Part shown: positions 35,353-46,165 of the stretch, in pieces
Layout: every line of letters starts with the position of its first letter
How positions within the stretch are numbered: the first letter of the stretch is position 1
From: Aphelenchoides besseyi
Taxonomy: Eukaryota > Nematoda > Chromadorea > Rhabditida > Aphelenchoididae
Assembly (NCBI GenBank): GCA_024699855.1
Contig: JAMPIQ010000003.1
Location: 1,860,001-1,924,000 of the forward strand
DNA length: 64,000 nucleotides
Reading direction: 5' to 3'
The notes under the pieces: model-generated
Databases searched by the model: none
Seen by the model: only the letters and a program-made list of their open reading frames with translations
Told to the model about the DNA's origin: nothing
Made by a program: the position numbers and the translations under genes

Positions 35353-35870
35353 AATGGTTAAGAGTTTAAAATTGGATCTTGTTTGTTAAAAAATTCAAAT
35401 TTCACTTCGTCGCGAACTAAATTCCTTTGCCTTATCTTGTCTTTGCTAAATGACCAATTTGGCTGATCACATGGCTGCCGCACTTATTAGCGTAAGATGA
35501 TAGCTGCATCAACTACAAGGTACAATCGAGGACGAATAACACGCCCACAGAAATTGACCACAAAACGCGTAGCTCGTGGAGTCCGATCAATCGGTCGCCG
35601 TCAATTCGATTCGCAAAAAATCGCTCGGTACCGCCGAAGATAAGACGACGAAAAGTGCGCGTGTGTGTTCGACGTCTATCGACTAAATTTGGTCAGAACG
35701 AGCGACTTTCAAATTTCTGTGCTTCAAAACAACTTTCGTATTTTGGATCTTTTTCAATTGATTTTAGAGCGTGTTGACATAAACTTATTGATTGCTAACG
35801 AGTCATTTTAACGTGAAGACCACCAACAGCCTTCGCTTTAACATTCGCTTTCAGTTTTCAATCCGTTCGG
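35353..35870. other. Intergenic, upstream of SCPx
   Basis: About 520 bp holding the SCPx 5' region. No TATA box or repeat stands out. Confidence 0.45.
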
Positions 35871-37789
35871 ATGTCCGGAAAAACAAAAGTTTACGTGATT
35901 GGTGTTGGGATGACGCCTGTAAGTTTGAACGTAGGGCCATAACTTCATTGTTATTTCAGTTCACCAAACCGGGATCAACGGGCAAGGACTATCCGGAACT
36001 GGTGAAAGATGCTGGTAACGGAAAATCCCACTAATTGGCTTGCATGTTAAATTTAGTGACCGAAGCCTTGGATGACTGTCATTTGCAATACAAAGATATT
36101 CAACAAGCAGCTGTTGGCTATTTGTACGGCGAGGTACTTGTTGCGGACAGCGCAGTCTATACGAGCTGGGGCTAATTGGTATACCAATCTATAATGTGAG
36201 TTTGATAAGTCGTGTTTAACTCAAAGTGTCTTCAGGTGAACAACGCATGTGCTTCTGGATCGTCGGGTATTTATTTGTGCAAACAAATTCTCGAATCGGG
36301 AAATGCGGATGTTGTGATGGCCGTTGGATTCGAGAAAATGGCTCCCGGTTCGTTGGAGAAATTGCAACCGCTGATGGAAGATCGAGTGATATCCGTTGAT
36401 CGGCACATCAACGTCATGTCGGAGACTTACGGTCTGACACCAACACCAATCACCTGCCAAATGTTCGGTAAGTTATGTTTATTTTTTCGGGTTCTTACTG
36501 TTTTTCTTTCAGGACACGCCGGTCAAGAGCATATGGAAAAGTACGGAACGAAACGTGAACATTTCGCAAAGATCGGTTACAAGAATCACTTACATTCCGT
36601 CAACAATCCGTAATATTCTCTTGAAGAAGCATTTTCATTCGGAAACGTTTAGGAAATCACAGTTCCAAAAGAAGTACTCGTTGGAAGATGTTCTCAATGC
36701 ACGAAAGATTCACGATGTTTTGGGTTTGTTGGAAGCGAGGTGAGTGCTATCTTGTGTTCGACTAAACGAATTTCTAGTCCAACTTCTGATGGAGCGGCTG
36801 CTGTTGTGATGGTCAGCGAGCGATGGTTACAAAAACATGCACAGCTGCGAAGTCAAGCGGTTGAGATTGTTGGAATGGAGATGGGAACTGATTTGCCATC
36901 GGTTTTTGCTGAGAACTCGAATATCAAAATGATTGGATTTGATATGGTTCAAGGATTGACTCAGCGTTTATACAAGAACACGGGGCTTACGCCGAACGAT
37001 ATTCAAGTAATCGAGCTGCACGATTGTTTTGCCTCCAACGAGCTGATCACCTATGAGGCAATCGGTTTATGTCCAGTGGGTAAAGGAAGTGAGATCGTGG
37101 ATCAAAACGACAATACCTATGGCGGCAAATGGGTAATCAATCCATCCGGAGGTTTGATTTCGAAGGGGCATCCGATTGGTGCCACAGGAGTCGCTCAATG
37201 TGTCGAGTTGTGCAATCAACTTCGTGGTCGTTGTGCAAAACGTCAAGTCGAAAATGCACGAGTAGCAATGCAGCACAACATTGGAATCGGTGGAGCTTGT
37301 GTTGTTGCTTTGTATCGGAGAGCTGATGTTGGAGAAGTGCGAGAAATCGTGTACGGTCACACGGCAGCTGACTCGGCATTTGAATCGGATGTTATTTTCC
37401 ACGACATTCAAAGACGTGCCAAAGAAGTGAGTTGAGAGTTCGAATATGTCTAATTGTCATTTCAGGAGAAGGAACTAGTCAAACAAGCAGCCGGATCGTA
37501 CCGTTTCACTTTGACATCAGTCAAAGGAAACAAGAAGTCGTGGACCGTTGACTTGAAGAAATCACGACCGTACGTTGGAACCGAAAGTACGGACAAAGTA
37601 GATGTCGAATTGATTCTCAAAGATTCCGATTTCGTTCTAATCAGTCAAGGAAAACTGAATCCAAATCAGGCATTCATGCAGCAAAAAATGAAGATCAAAG
37701 GAGACATAATGAAAGCTATGAAGTTGAAGACGATTCTCGATCCAAGTCAATTGAAGTTGAATGCCACTGAACAGAAGTCGAAACTCTAA
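35871..37789 (+). CDS. SCPX: SCPx: peroxisomal 3-ketoacyl-CoA thiolase fused to sterol carrier protein 2
   Basis: Start MSGKTKVYVIGVGMTPFTKP at 35871. Thiolase part: nucleophile loop VNNACASGSSG (about 36240-36270), FEKMAPGSLEKL, SPTSDGAAAVV, ELHDCFASNELI, the histidine block [17 protein letters not shown] and MQHNIGIGGACVVALYRR. A 39-nt intron (37429-37467) precedes the SCP2 domain (AGSYRFTLTSVKGNKKSW ... KMKIKGDIMKAMKLK), which ends in SKL, the classical peroxisomal signal. Acts in peroxisomal side-chain oxidation of branched acyl-CoA and lipid transfer. Near 36133 the frame must shift by one base to read the conserved CGQRSLYELG. Either a one-base deletion in a G run (GAGG) or a sequence error; the rest is intact. 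Confidence 0.88.
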
Positions 37790-37926
37790 TTCCTATTGTT
37801 TGCTGTATTAGTGTGTAAACTTTGGCGTTCTCTGTTTTGTAACTATGTTTGAACTGTTGATTTGACAGTCGTTAGTATTTGGAAAGTCTTCGGAGCTGGT
37901 TCCTAATTCGAAAGTTTCAGACCAAA

Positions 37927-38333
37927 ATGAGCGATTCAGAATTCAAATCGGACGTCATTTTCGCGGAGATCAAAGAACGAGCTCAAGAAGTGCGTTCATC
38001 ATTCAAATCATTCATTGCCAACAACCATTCCAGGAGAAAGATGCTAAAAAAGCGGAAGGTTCTTATCGTTTTACTGTGACATCCGACAAGGGAAACACGA
38101 AGTCGTGGCTCGTGAACATGAACGAAAATCCGCCATACATTGGAACCGAGAAGAAGGACAAGGCGGATGTTGAGCTCGTCCTCAAAGACTCCGATTTCAT
38201 TTTGATCGCCGGTGGAAAAGCAAAAGCTGAGCAACTTTTCATGCAACAGAAAATGAAGATCAAAGGCAATCTTATGAAGGCGATGAAACTGAAGACCATT
38301 CTCGATCCCAGTCGCTTGAAATCGAAATTGTAG
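37927..38333 (+). CDS. SCP2: Stand-alone SCP2 (sterol carrier protein 2) with PTS1
   Basis: Two exons, start MSDSEFKSDVIFAEIKERAQ at 37927, an intron of about 45 nt, then EKDAKKAEGSYRFTVTSDKG and on to SKL and a stop at 38331-38333. About 120 residues, the normal size of an SCP2 domain. It binds fatty acyl-CoA and sterols in the peroxisomal matrix. The intron lies at the same place as the intron between the thiolase and SCP2 parts of the gene just upstream, and the sequence matches that SCP2 part closely (FMQQKMKIKG, MKAMKLKTILDPS). It is therefore best explained as a tandem copy of the 3' exons of SCPx. AATAAA lies shortly after the stop, near 38372. Confidence 0.92.
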
Positions 38334-38495
38334 AATCGTTCGCAGCTTTCGAGTGCTCCATATGTTGATGCAATAAAAACCTTCTACTATTATACCACGA
38401 ATGAGATCCCAAACAACGAGATGTTTATTCAAACTGAACTTCAATAACAAAGTTTAGACTACAAATATAGCGAATAATTGGGAAGGAAAGCATAG

Positions 38496-39388
38496 TTAAG
38501 ATGGCAAGTGAGTTTGTTCTTCGCTTTGAGTGTCTTTCGTCCGGTCCATTGATTCTGCACGGGAGCACGAGAAATGACACCAATTTCGAGTGTAGACGTA
38601 GAACATCAGAATGAGACCGTAGACCAACATTGGAGCGCCGTATAGCCACAGCATTTGTGTCCGAATAATCGAGGCAACAATGAAAGTGATCAACTCGAGT
38701 CCGAAGAAAATCAGTTGATTTTTCGATTGCCGCAATTGCAACACTCAGATTCGACAAGCCGTGTGTTGATTGGCGTCGCATGTTCAAGAGAATCTAAAGC
38801 ACCAACTTGCTTCTGCTTTTTATAACAACAACAAGCCTGAGGATAATTCTCGGAACACCATAAAAAGATCGAAATCCATTCGAGTTGATAAACGTCGCAG
38901 AAAAGTTGAGCCACGACGATTGTAGTCCACATTAGAATACAAAGTCCGCAAACCACGAGCTTCTTCGCTGAGTGCCGAGTGAAATGGAAGAATTGCACGA
39001 GTAGAAGACCCTGCAAAATGGGCAGGTAAACTGCAGAACCGTAAACGTACCTGAAGATCAGAATAAACGTTCATGTTCACAGAAGACTTACCAGGGCTGG
39101 AACCGAATTTGAACACAAAAACCGTGTTGTTTAAAGCCGCTGTAAAGTTTGCAATTGCCCATAGCCAAAAGAGACCAACAACCTATGGTTAGGAAAATTT
39201 CGCCAGAGTTTGGGGCAGAAGAATTAGAAACCGGTAAATGTTGTTAGAGCAAGTTATGAATCAAACACCAACCACAGAACTGTACTGCAATAGCCGGAAA
39301 TGTTTGCCAACACACGAAACCCGATCGGAAGTTGGCAGTCGCAGTTTTGATGAACTGGCGAGTCGTGAACAGAACAATTCGTGGACAT
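38496..39388 (-). CDS. Multipass membrane protein, unrecognised
   Basis: Start MSTNCSVHDSPVHQNCDCQL at 39388. Exons are joined by an intron of about 83 nt (from GTGTTTG), one of 40 nt (GTACGT to TTTGCAG, near 39051-39012) and one of about 60 nt near 38800. Predicted helices: VVGLFWLWAIANFTAALNN, QGLLLVQFFHF, LVVCGLCILMWTTIVVAQLF, LIFFGLELITFIVASII and LYGAPMLVYGLILMFYVY, so four or five membrane spans, with a Cys-rich inner loop (CCCYKKQKQV). A hydrophilic tail ends EEQTHLPS. Stop at 38496. No transporter or receptor signature recognised. The 3' end faces the SCP2 gene. Confidence 0.65.
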
Positions 39389-39641
39389 TCTTCTGAACGT
39401 CTCGAGAGGTCAGAACAAAACACTCGATGGTTGTGCTTTCAATTTATGCATTTCAATGCCCGTTGAGGACACGTGCACTCGCGTTTTCTCATAGAAAGCA
39501 ACGACGATCTTTCGGCAGCGTTTAAAAGCACTGAGATTGTTCGCACACGTTCATTCGCAGTTTTTGGTCGGAAGTTAGTTCTGTTTTATCAAACCCACTT
39601 ATCGAAGCATAAGAATTGAATGTTTATTCTCACGGACAAAC

Positions 39642-41090
39642 TCACTCTTCACCCGGTTGGAACAACCAACTCGGCAACTCCTCGGCTTTCGGACCGCGAC
39701 GCATCAGCGCCAACTTGAAAGCATTTTGAATTTGATCGTAATCGAGAAACGTTTGAGCCGAGGTGAGCATCATGTCACTGAAGAAACGCGGTCAGAAAAC
39801 ATCGGAAAATGAGCTGCTTACCGATAGAGAGAACGAATTTCACGAGGAAGACGAAGAAACGCGTCAAGACGAGGAAAAAAGAGTTTGTAGCTTTTGATTA
39901 TTTCAATATTTTTGCACGAACGCCACGAAAGATTACCGGCTACCAGTTCGGCTATGACGAAGATAACCGACTGAATGTCAGTGCATGGTCCCTGCTCACG
40001 ACCCTCGTGTACTTTCAAAGCCGAATAACGCAAAGTACCGACGAACGGAATATTTGTGCGAGGACTGAATCGGAAATAGAAGGAAGAGGTAAGGAACTGA
40101 CCGACGAGGCCACGGCATACACAAACTCATATCAGTGATCATTAAACGATTGACGAACTTGTCGATTGTTGGCGGAGTAATGTAGGAGAAACTATGCGGC
40201 GAAACCAACCGGTGAATGAATCCACAACGATGAAGAGCCGCTAAAGCACGAATCATTCCCAATCCAATGTTGAGAGCGAGTTCCACGGGAATAACTCTGT
40301 AAACATGGAGTGGATGTACTACTTATCGAAGATACCCGTTCGGTGAGAAGCTAGTGATGTTAGACAGCAAAACATAAGGCAATGGACTTTTGATAATCAA
40401 AACTGCTCGGTAGGTTTCTGCGTCGTTCTCGTGCTCTTGAATTCCTTCAGCCCCAAAGATGAGCTGCAAATCGATAACTCGTGAGTTAATTACAACGCAA
40501 ACCAACGTGTTTGACTTTCCCCGCTTTGACCAACGTCGGGAAATGAAGTGAACGACCGCGAACTGCTTCGAGAACACACTGAGTAGCTGACATCGATTGT
40601 TTCCAGCGCTCGGTTGACACTTCGGGATTCGCAATGTAGATTTGTGTGATCTAAAGGCTCCATAGACTGGTGGTTGATTTAAAACTCACCGTTTCTGGAT
40701 TATCATGGTCATATGCGTTGTAGACTCCATAGTCTCGCTTTACATAGTCGTCAGCCAACTCAGTGATCATGCAATTTCCGCCAATTGTGCCGCAAACATT
40801 CGACATAACTTCGGGAACATCGGCCATGACTTTCAGCGGAACGAAGCGAAAACTTGAATGACCACACGAACAACGGGCAGAAATCCAAATGCAGCAGAAT
40901 GAAAGTGAGTTACTAATTCCTTGTACATGACAATCAATTATTGTGATTCGAAAGCTTACTCGATACTCAGCAAATAAATTGAATCTTCTTTATTCAAATT
41001 ACAGAACACAAAATAGGAATTGAATTCAATGTCTCGACTGATGACATTGAGTCGGATGTAGGTCGTGAATGACTCCACCACGTTGATCAT
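39642..41090 (-). CDS. CK1-fold pseudokinase
   Basis: Start MINVVESFTTYIRLNVI at 41090 (upstream exons are possible), stop at 39642. After about 95 residues of unknown fold (SCGHSSFRFVPLKVMADVPE) comes a casein-kinase-1/tau-tubulin-kinase-like domain: ERWKQSMSATQCVLEAVRG, LALNIGLGMIRALAALHRCG, then FIHRLVSPHSFSY in place of HRDxKPxN, ITDMSL in place of DFG, VGTLRYSALKVHEGREQGP, DIQSVIFVIAELVAGNLSWR and FLDYDQIQNAF. The catalytic Asp of HRD is Leu, and the region where the ATP-site Lys is expected reads TQIYIANPE. So it should not phosphorylate and may act as a scaffold. Seven or so exons, introns about 37-47 nt. CK1-like families are greatly expanded in nematodes. Confidence 0.75.
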
Positions 41091-41940
41091 CTTTATGCTG
41101 AAAACTGTCAATTAAACTCGTGTTCCTCGACTCACATCTGTTGGATAGTTCGCGTAATAAACTCCTTTCTTCTTCGACTTATTCGTCTTTTGTTCGAAGA
41201 TCTTCGATTCAAGAGATTTCAATTCAATTTTTATTCCTTTAATTGCAAAAATACAACAACAAATGGTCATCGTTAGAAGGAAGCAAAGGATGCTCTCAAT
41301 TTTGTTCACTCGGGGGGGTTTTTGCAACGTCTATTCATGATCATTGAGGGCCAACAATTCGAGCGAACTTGTCCGCGTATCGAGTTCGAGGGCAAGAGGT
41401 CGTTTGGTCGTCAATGTCCATCGGATGAGCCGTGAGTCTCACCGTTCTTCGTGTTCTCGATCCATGATCTTGTAGGCGTGATTCTATTTTCTTGTTCGAT
41501 ACGCGACCACTGCGTCTTTGAGCTTCGTCCATTTGCGGATCCAATTTGCTGATCAGTGGTCGATGAGTCGGATTCAACAGATTTGATGGTCAAACGGATT
41601 TCATTTGGAATCTAACTGGAAATGATTGGCCCACGTTTGAACTGATATTTAAACCGAAGAAAGAAACTGCTGTCATTGAATTCAACATTACGGTCTTGCG
41701 GTTCGGGATATGAAGTATTGAAAACAAACGAAAATGTATTGAAACGGTTTATCGCAACTGACCTGAAAAATTAACAATCAACGCGTTGATAGGAAACATT
41801 CACGTCAACACAAACGTGCACAATCAAATCTCACATCCATTTGCAACTAAACTCCCAACCAGAAGCTTACAAGTTCACTGATTATCGTCAAACATTCCGT
41901 GTTCTCGAGTTCTTATCAGTCGATGGACAAAACGGAATCG
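41091..41940. other. Intergenic between pseudokinase and pepsin-fold gene
   Basis: A minus-strand frame of 71 codons (41327-41112) with a hydrophobic stretch (TMTICCCIFAIKG) could be a 5' exon of the pseudokinase gene or a separate peptide; the join is not clear. Otherwise nothing seen. Confidence 0.35.
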
Positions 41941-41946
41941 TATAAA
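41941..41946 (+). promoter_or_regulatory. TATA box of the pepsin-fold gene
   Basis: TATAAA, 37 nt before the proposed ATG at 41983. Confidence 0.45.
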
Positions 41947-41982
41947 TTGCAAGTGCAGTTGCTTAGATCACATTCCATCAAA

Positions 41983-43323
41983 ATGCAAAACCTTTGGTTT
42001 CTCTCCTTTTTTGCTCTGATTTTTGAGTTTACAAATGGAATACGACCAAATTCACGTCGAACGGAGATGCGAAGATTTGAGAGTTCGAGCACCAAAAACT
42101 TCGAATTCGGTTGGACCTTCTACATCAGTAAGAACTACTTCGGTATGTGAGTTTAATCTCAATATCCACACTCTCATTTTGTAGCCCAACAAGTGAGTGT
42201 TGCATTTGATTTGGAGTCGCCGTACACGATTCTTTACGACGCAAACTACGTTCAAACCAATAAGTGGCCGCAGGCTTCGTATTACGATTACTACCAGCCG
42301 AACAATTCGCTTTCCTTCAAAACACAAAACGTATCGTTTGCCTTAGATTACAACCAAGATACTCAAGACACGCCAACGAAAGTTGGCGGAATTTGGGCAA
42401 ACGATGTAGTTATTCTTGGACTTGAAGTTTGAAGCGTTCTCATCGGCTATGACTCTAAGTTTTGCAGGCGACTCAAAACCGAAAAGCTTCTTATTACAAC
42501 GCATCATTCGGTCTAATTCAATCCGGAGACCACTTTTTACCTTCGGACACAATTTTGGCTTACACCGGTCGTTTGGGAATGTCGCTAAATGGCTCCGAAG
42601 ACAACTGGGTAGTTCAAGCATTCAAAAAGGAATGTGATGGAATTGTAACATTTGCTGTCGTGTAAGAGCAAATTCACATCAGTTTCTACTGTTGCTTAGC
42701 GGTAATAGTTATGCATTGTCATTTGGCTCAATCGAATTGCCAAACTGTGATCTAAACACAAAACTTGTCGAGAACGTTGTGGAAACGAGTCCGCAAATTG
42801 GTAAACAAAAGTGGAAAATCCAAGCCAAGAGGTTGATTAGCTTCAGTCTAGAATTCACTCGAGATTGATTCCAGTGTGGAAATCGGGAAGTACACGTATT
42901 CTACCAATCAGTTTGTTTCGTTTACTTTCTCCACTCACTACATCGTTGCGCCTTCACAGTATTTCGAGAAACTCATTCAACAACTGGGAGCTTACGAACA
43001 AGGTGATCGCTATGTGGTCGACTGCTCGAAGGTGGCTAAAGCCCCAAAACTAAGTTTCGAGTTTAACTCGGGATCTTTGAACATTCTCGGCACAAGTTAC
43101 GTTGAGGAAGACAAAGAGAAGGTATCTTCTTGTTTTAACTTCTGAATTCATTGAAACTCTTCAGGAGAACACTGAGTGTTATTTGTTGATACGAAAATCA
43201 ACTGACCGCAACAATTTGGATCATTGGTCAATCGGATCGCTCTTGGAAAGATCCTATTGTTTATCGTTGGATTTTACGAACGAACAAGTGACTTTGCAAC
43301 CAGTCGTCGATGATATGAACTAA
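41983..43323 (+). CDS. Secreted pepsin-fold (A1) protein lacking normal catalytic motifs
   Basis: Start MQNLWFLSFFALIFEFTNG at 41983, a clean signal peptide. Six exons, with introns of about 40-75 nt. The fold of aspartic proteases is visible in order: VSVAFDLESPYTILYD where active enzymes have FDTGSS; the flap region; SDTILAYTGRLGMSLN; then FTFSTHYIVAPSQYFEKLIQ where the second DTGTS should be; VDCSKVAKAPKLSFEFNSG; and the C-terminal WSIGSLLERSYCLSLDF. The first Asp is kept but Thr-Gly is lost, and the second catalytic Asp is replaced. About 375 residues, near the normal length. It is probably a non-proteolytic binding or decoy relative, secreted. Stop at 43321-43323. Confidence 0.78.
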
Positions 43324-44443
43324 TCGCAACAATTCTGTTGAGTTCATGTACTTTTACTCATTCGATTTGTTGTAAACTGTAGATTAAGAAAATGAACAAT
43401 GAAGACAAATTTTGGCAACGGATCGTTTGTGCATTTTGAGTGTTTCGGTGTTTGAAACTGAACAAGTAGAAGTTATTTAAGGTACTTTTAAAACTTGACG
43501 ACTATTTGCTTTTCAAATAACGAATGCACTATACTGTTGTTACTAGTGTAAATCAATCGACATGAAATAATGCAATTCAGAACACTGACAAACAACTCGC
43601 CGAAATGATTGACTATTTGTCAAGCCCATTCAACGTCAAAATGGAACAAGCGAACTCGACAGATTTTAACATTCATTCACTCGTCTTTCTTGCATTTGAC
43701 AGTCAAGTTCAACAGTGGATCGCAACAATTCTCAGAATGTGGACGTTCTAGAGGCGGATGATTGAACGGCTGTTCAATTCGCAACGGCCATCGGATGCAC
43801 GGATGTTGCCGTCACGATGATGAACAGTGATGCAAACTTGCACGCGCGAACCAGAACCAGTGAAACATCCATTGAGTTGGGAGTCAAAGGGCGACATCGA
43901 AATACGGTAATGAGTTGAGGACCGCATTATTAGAACTATGATGCTTTCGATAAGCGAAATGTTGTTATGTTTATTTACTGTACATTAGAACAAGTTAAAG
44001 GCACTTTGCTTGGAAGATTGAGGTGCAGTTTTTGTTTGAATTCGCAGTTTTGTGAGAAAATGGACGGAAAGACAAAGAAAGCAGTGGAGTTCTTTTGGCT
44101 ATAAAGTAGATGTTGGTAAAACAACCGAGTAACAGGATGAAATAGATTTGTCGCGTATCCGTAAATTCAAATAAATCGATTAGAGTTAGGTGTCTGTACG
44201 TGGATTAAAACGAGTTACCGGTGATTGTGATGGACGAATCATATGTTTGAGTTTACGTAAAGAAAAATTTGAACTTGAATCTGAGTAGGCGGTTGCGTGG
44301 AGTCGTGTGGGTCGTTGACCGTTGGGTGACAATTGACAAGCGTTGACAGTGAGAATAAGTGATCTTTTTGTGCAAATAAATGATTGAATTCTGAGCAGTC
44401 AATGAAGAGGTTTATTGGCGGAAATATGAAAAACAAATTGAAA
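43324..44443. other. Intergenic, 1.1 kb
   Basis: No gene, RNA or repeat recognised. Confidence 0.5.
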
Positions 44444-44839
44444 TCACCACTCGTTCTCGACATTCGATTGTTCAGCCATCAGCTCCAGTTTCGGTTCCAG
44501 CCATCCGATTTCGTTCACTTCAACCTTGATCATGTGTTGTACTCTCTTCTTCTTTGGCTCTGTTTCTTCCGAGTCATCAGTTTTCTTCCGCGATTTCCTC
44601 GTTTCAGCCGGGGATCCTTTCGCATTGATGGCGCTCAGAACTCGTGCATCAGCAATGTTCAGATTTCCGGATCGAAACTTCTTGAACCACGTTCTCGCGC
44701 CTTCGAGTCCAACGGCATCTTCGCCAAAACACGAGTGAATTTTCCGAACAGATTCTAGGGCCGACAGACCCGCCTTGAAGTCGTAGAGCAAACAAACACG
44801 CGTTTCGTAATTCGTGAACTTCGGAGTCGATTTGGCCAT
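44444..44839 (-). CDS. Stand-alone mariner-type HTH (HTH_48) protein with nuclear signal
   Basis: Start MAKSTPKFTNYETRVCLLYD at 44839, intronless, 131 residues. Residues 8-62 match the N-terminal helix-turn-helix of mariner/SETMAR transposases (LLYDFKAGLSALESVRKIH, then WFKKFRSGNLNIAD). The catalytic DDD/E domain is absent. In its place is a charged linker (ETRKSRKKTDDSEETEPKKK) with a classical PKKKRV nuclear signal and an acidic end. So it looks like a domesticated DNA-binding domain rather than a transposon. A TTTCAG acceptor 18 nt before the ATG suggests a 5' UTR intron. No inverted terminal repeats noticed around it. Confidence 0.75.
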   Translation of the reverse strand: MAKSTPKFTNYETRVCLLYDFKAGLSALESVRKIHSCFGEDAVGLEGARTWFKKFRSGNLNIADARVLSAINAKGSPAETRKSRKKTDDSEETEPKKKRVQHMIKVEVNEIGWLEPKLELMAEQSNVENEW

Positions 44840-45258
44840 TTCGATGATTGAAAACTGAAAGTGGAAAGTTAAATGTTGTAACGTGAAACAAAGGAGTGTC
44901 TTCGATTGCGTGTTCGTGGAACGACAATCCAAAGAAACTCAATCGATTGGATTGGGAAGAAACAAAGTACCTACAAACTGTTTCATTCCTGTTCAGTTGA
45001 TCATTATCTTGACCTTCAAGCAGAAGCTAAGATTCTTGGCGACATGATTACAAAGCAAGAAAGCGAATGCTCCGATCAATGCGTTCTATCCAAGTGTCAT
45101 TAAGTGACTCACGTAAACAAAAATGACGTTTATCTTACACGTGAAATCACGATGATAAGTTGGTTGTTGACAGAACTAAGCGGATTAACAGACCTTTTAG
45201 AGTTCAGAAACCAACGGAAGTGATGTAAACATGTGCCGTTCAATAGAAGTAAAAGCGG
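44840..45258. other. Intergenic
   Basis: About 420 bp upstream of both the HTH gene and secreted gene B. No gene seen. Confidence 0.45.
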
Positions 45259-45319
45259 TTTCTGAATTGTCAATGAGTTGGAATAGGTCAATTCAGTGAC
45301 AGTCATTTGGGTATATAAA
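45259..45319 (+). promoter_or_regulatory. Promoter of secreted-protein gene B
   Basis: TATATAAA at 45312-45319. The element TTTCTGAATTGTCAATGAG at 45259-45277 ends 34 bp before it and is identical to the one before gene A. Confidence 0.7.
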
Positions 45320-45375
45320 CGAACACTGAAGTCCAGTTCTTCAATATACAATTCGGCTTCATTCCGAACTTCAAG

Positions 45376-45697
45376 ATGTTCACTCAAAAACTGATCACCG
45401 TCTTTGTCGTCGTTGGACTTGTGAGTTCTCGTCTTTTGGTTTTATTTGAGTTTCTGATTTCAGTTGATGGCTACCTTCGCTTTTTCTGCTCCAGTCAATG
45501 TCTTGCCATCGGCAGTCGAAGAAGTTGTCGAAGAAGTGGTCGGTGAGGTCGAGGAAATTGCCAGTGGATTGGAAGAACTGGCGAGTGGTGCAAGTGGAAG
45601 CGGGGCGGAGATCACTTCTGTCATCGACTATCTGATCAAATTGCTCGAAAAGGAGTTGAACTTGATCGAAGGCTCTGGATCGGGACTTTCTCTTTGA
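45376..45697 (+). CDS. Small secreted protein B (paralogue of 26349-26627)
   Basis: Two exons: MFTQKLITVFVVVGL at 45376, an intron of about 43 nt, then LMATFAFSAPVNVLPS and on to TGA at 45695-45697. About 92 residues. A signal peptide spans the intron, with likely cleavage at AFSA-P. The mature part is an acidic Val/Glu repeat (VEEVVEEVVGEVEEIASGLE) followed by the conserved amphipathic segment SVIDYLIKLLEKEL and a Gly-Ser tail. Signal peptide and helix are conserved while the centre differs in length from copy A, a common pattern for secreted peptide families. No family recognised. Confidence 0.74.
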
Positions 45698-45865
45698 ATC
45701 GAAATTAGGAACAAATAAATTCATTGCATTAGCTCGTGTGTTTGTTCAAAACGAAGAAGCATAATTGACGATGTTTCTTTGTATTCCTAGCTTTACAAAC
45801 GACATGTGCATGTTGAGCATTTTCAAGAACAACCACTCTACAGCACTTCCGGGCTTAGAGATTGA

Positions 45866-46165
45866 ACAGAGACGTACACAAAGCATTCAGTCAACAAAGT
45901 TTATTACAGAAACAATCAACATTTAAGAACCGAATAGACACGTTGCATCAACGAGACGTTGGAGTTCAAGAGATTTTCCATTTCCGTCGACCCATGACCA
46001 ACTTGTAGTTCTCGGCACCGCGTTTGACGAACTTCAAAGCAAAGTCGATGAGTTCCGAGTCGTCGTGTTTCACAGCCACGCTTTCCGAAGAGAACGTGCG
46101 CTTCAACGACTTCAAAAATGACTTCTGAAACACAAACAATAAGAAAAACAAGCACTTCAATTACC
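45866..46165 (-). pseudogene. Truncated copy of the MATH-BTB last exon
   Basis: Matches the last exon and part of the preceding intron of the MATH-BTB gene (26826-27143). Identity is perfect over 125 bp (45866-45990 versus 26826-26950), then falls with small deletions (for example inside SSTEMENL and VAARLILAVKH). Similarity stops at about 46165, within the intron next to the BTB exon. No MATH or BTB core follows, so this is a fragment carried along with secreted gene B. Confidence 0.85.

Noticed and set aside
36134..36150. 17-nt GT...AG segment in SCPx as an intron
   Set aside because: It encodes the conserved CGQ residues of the family, so a one-base frame error is the better explanation.
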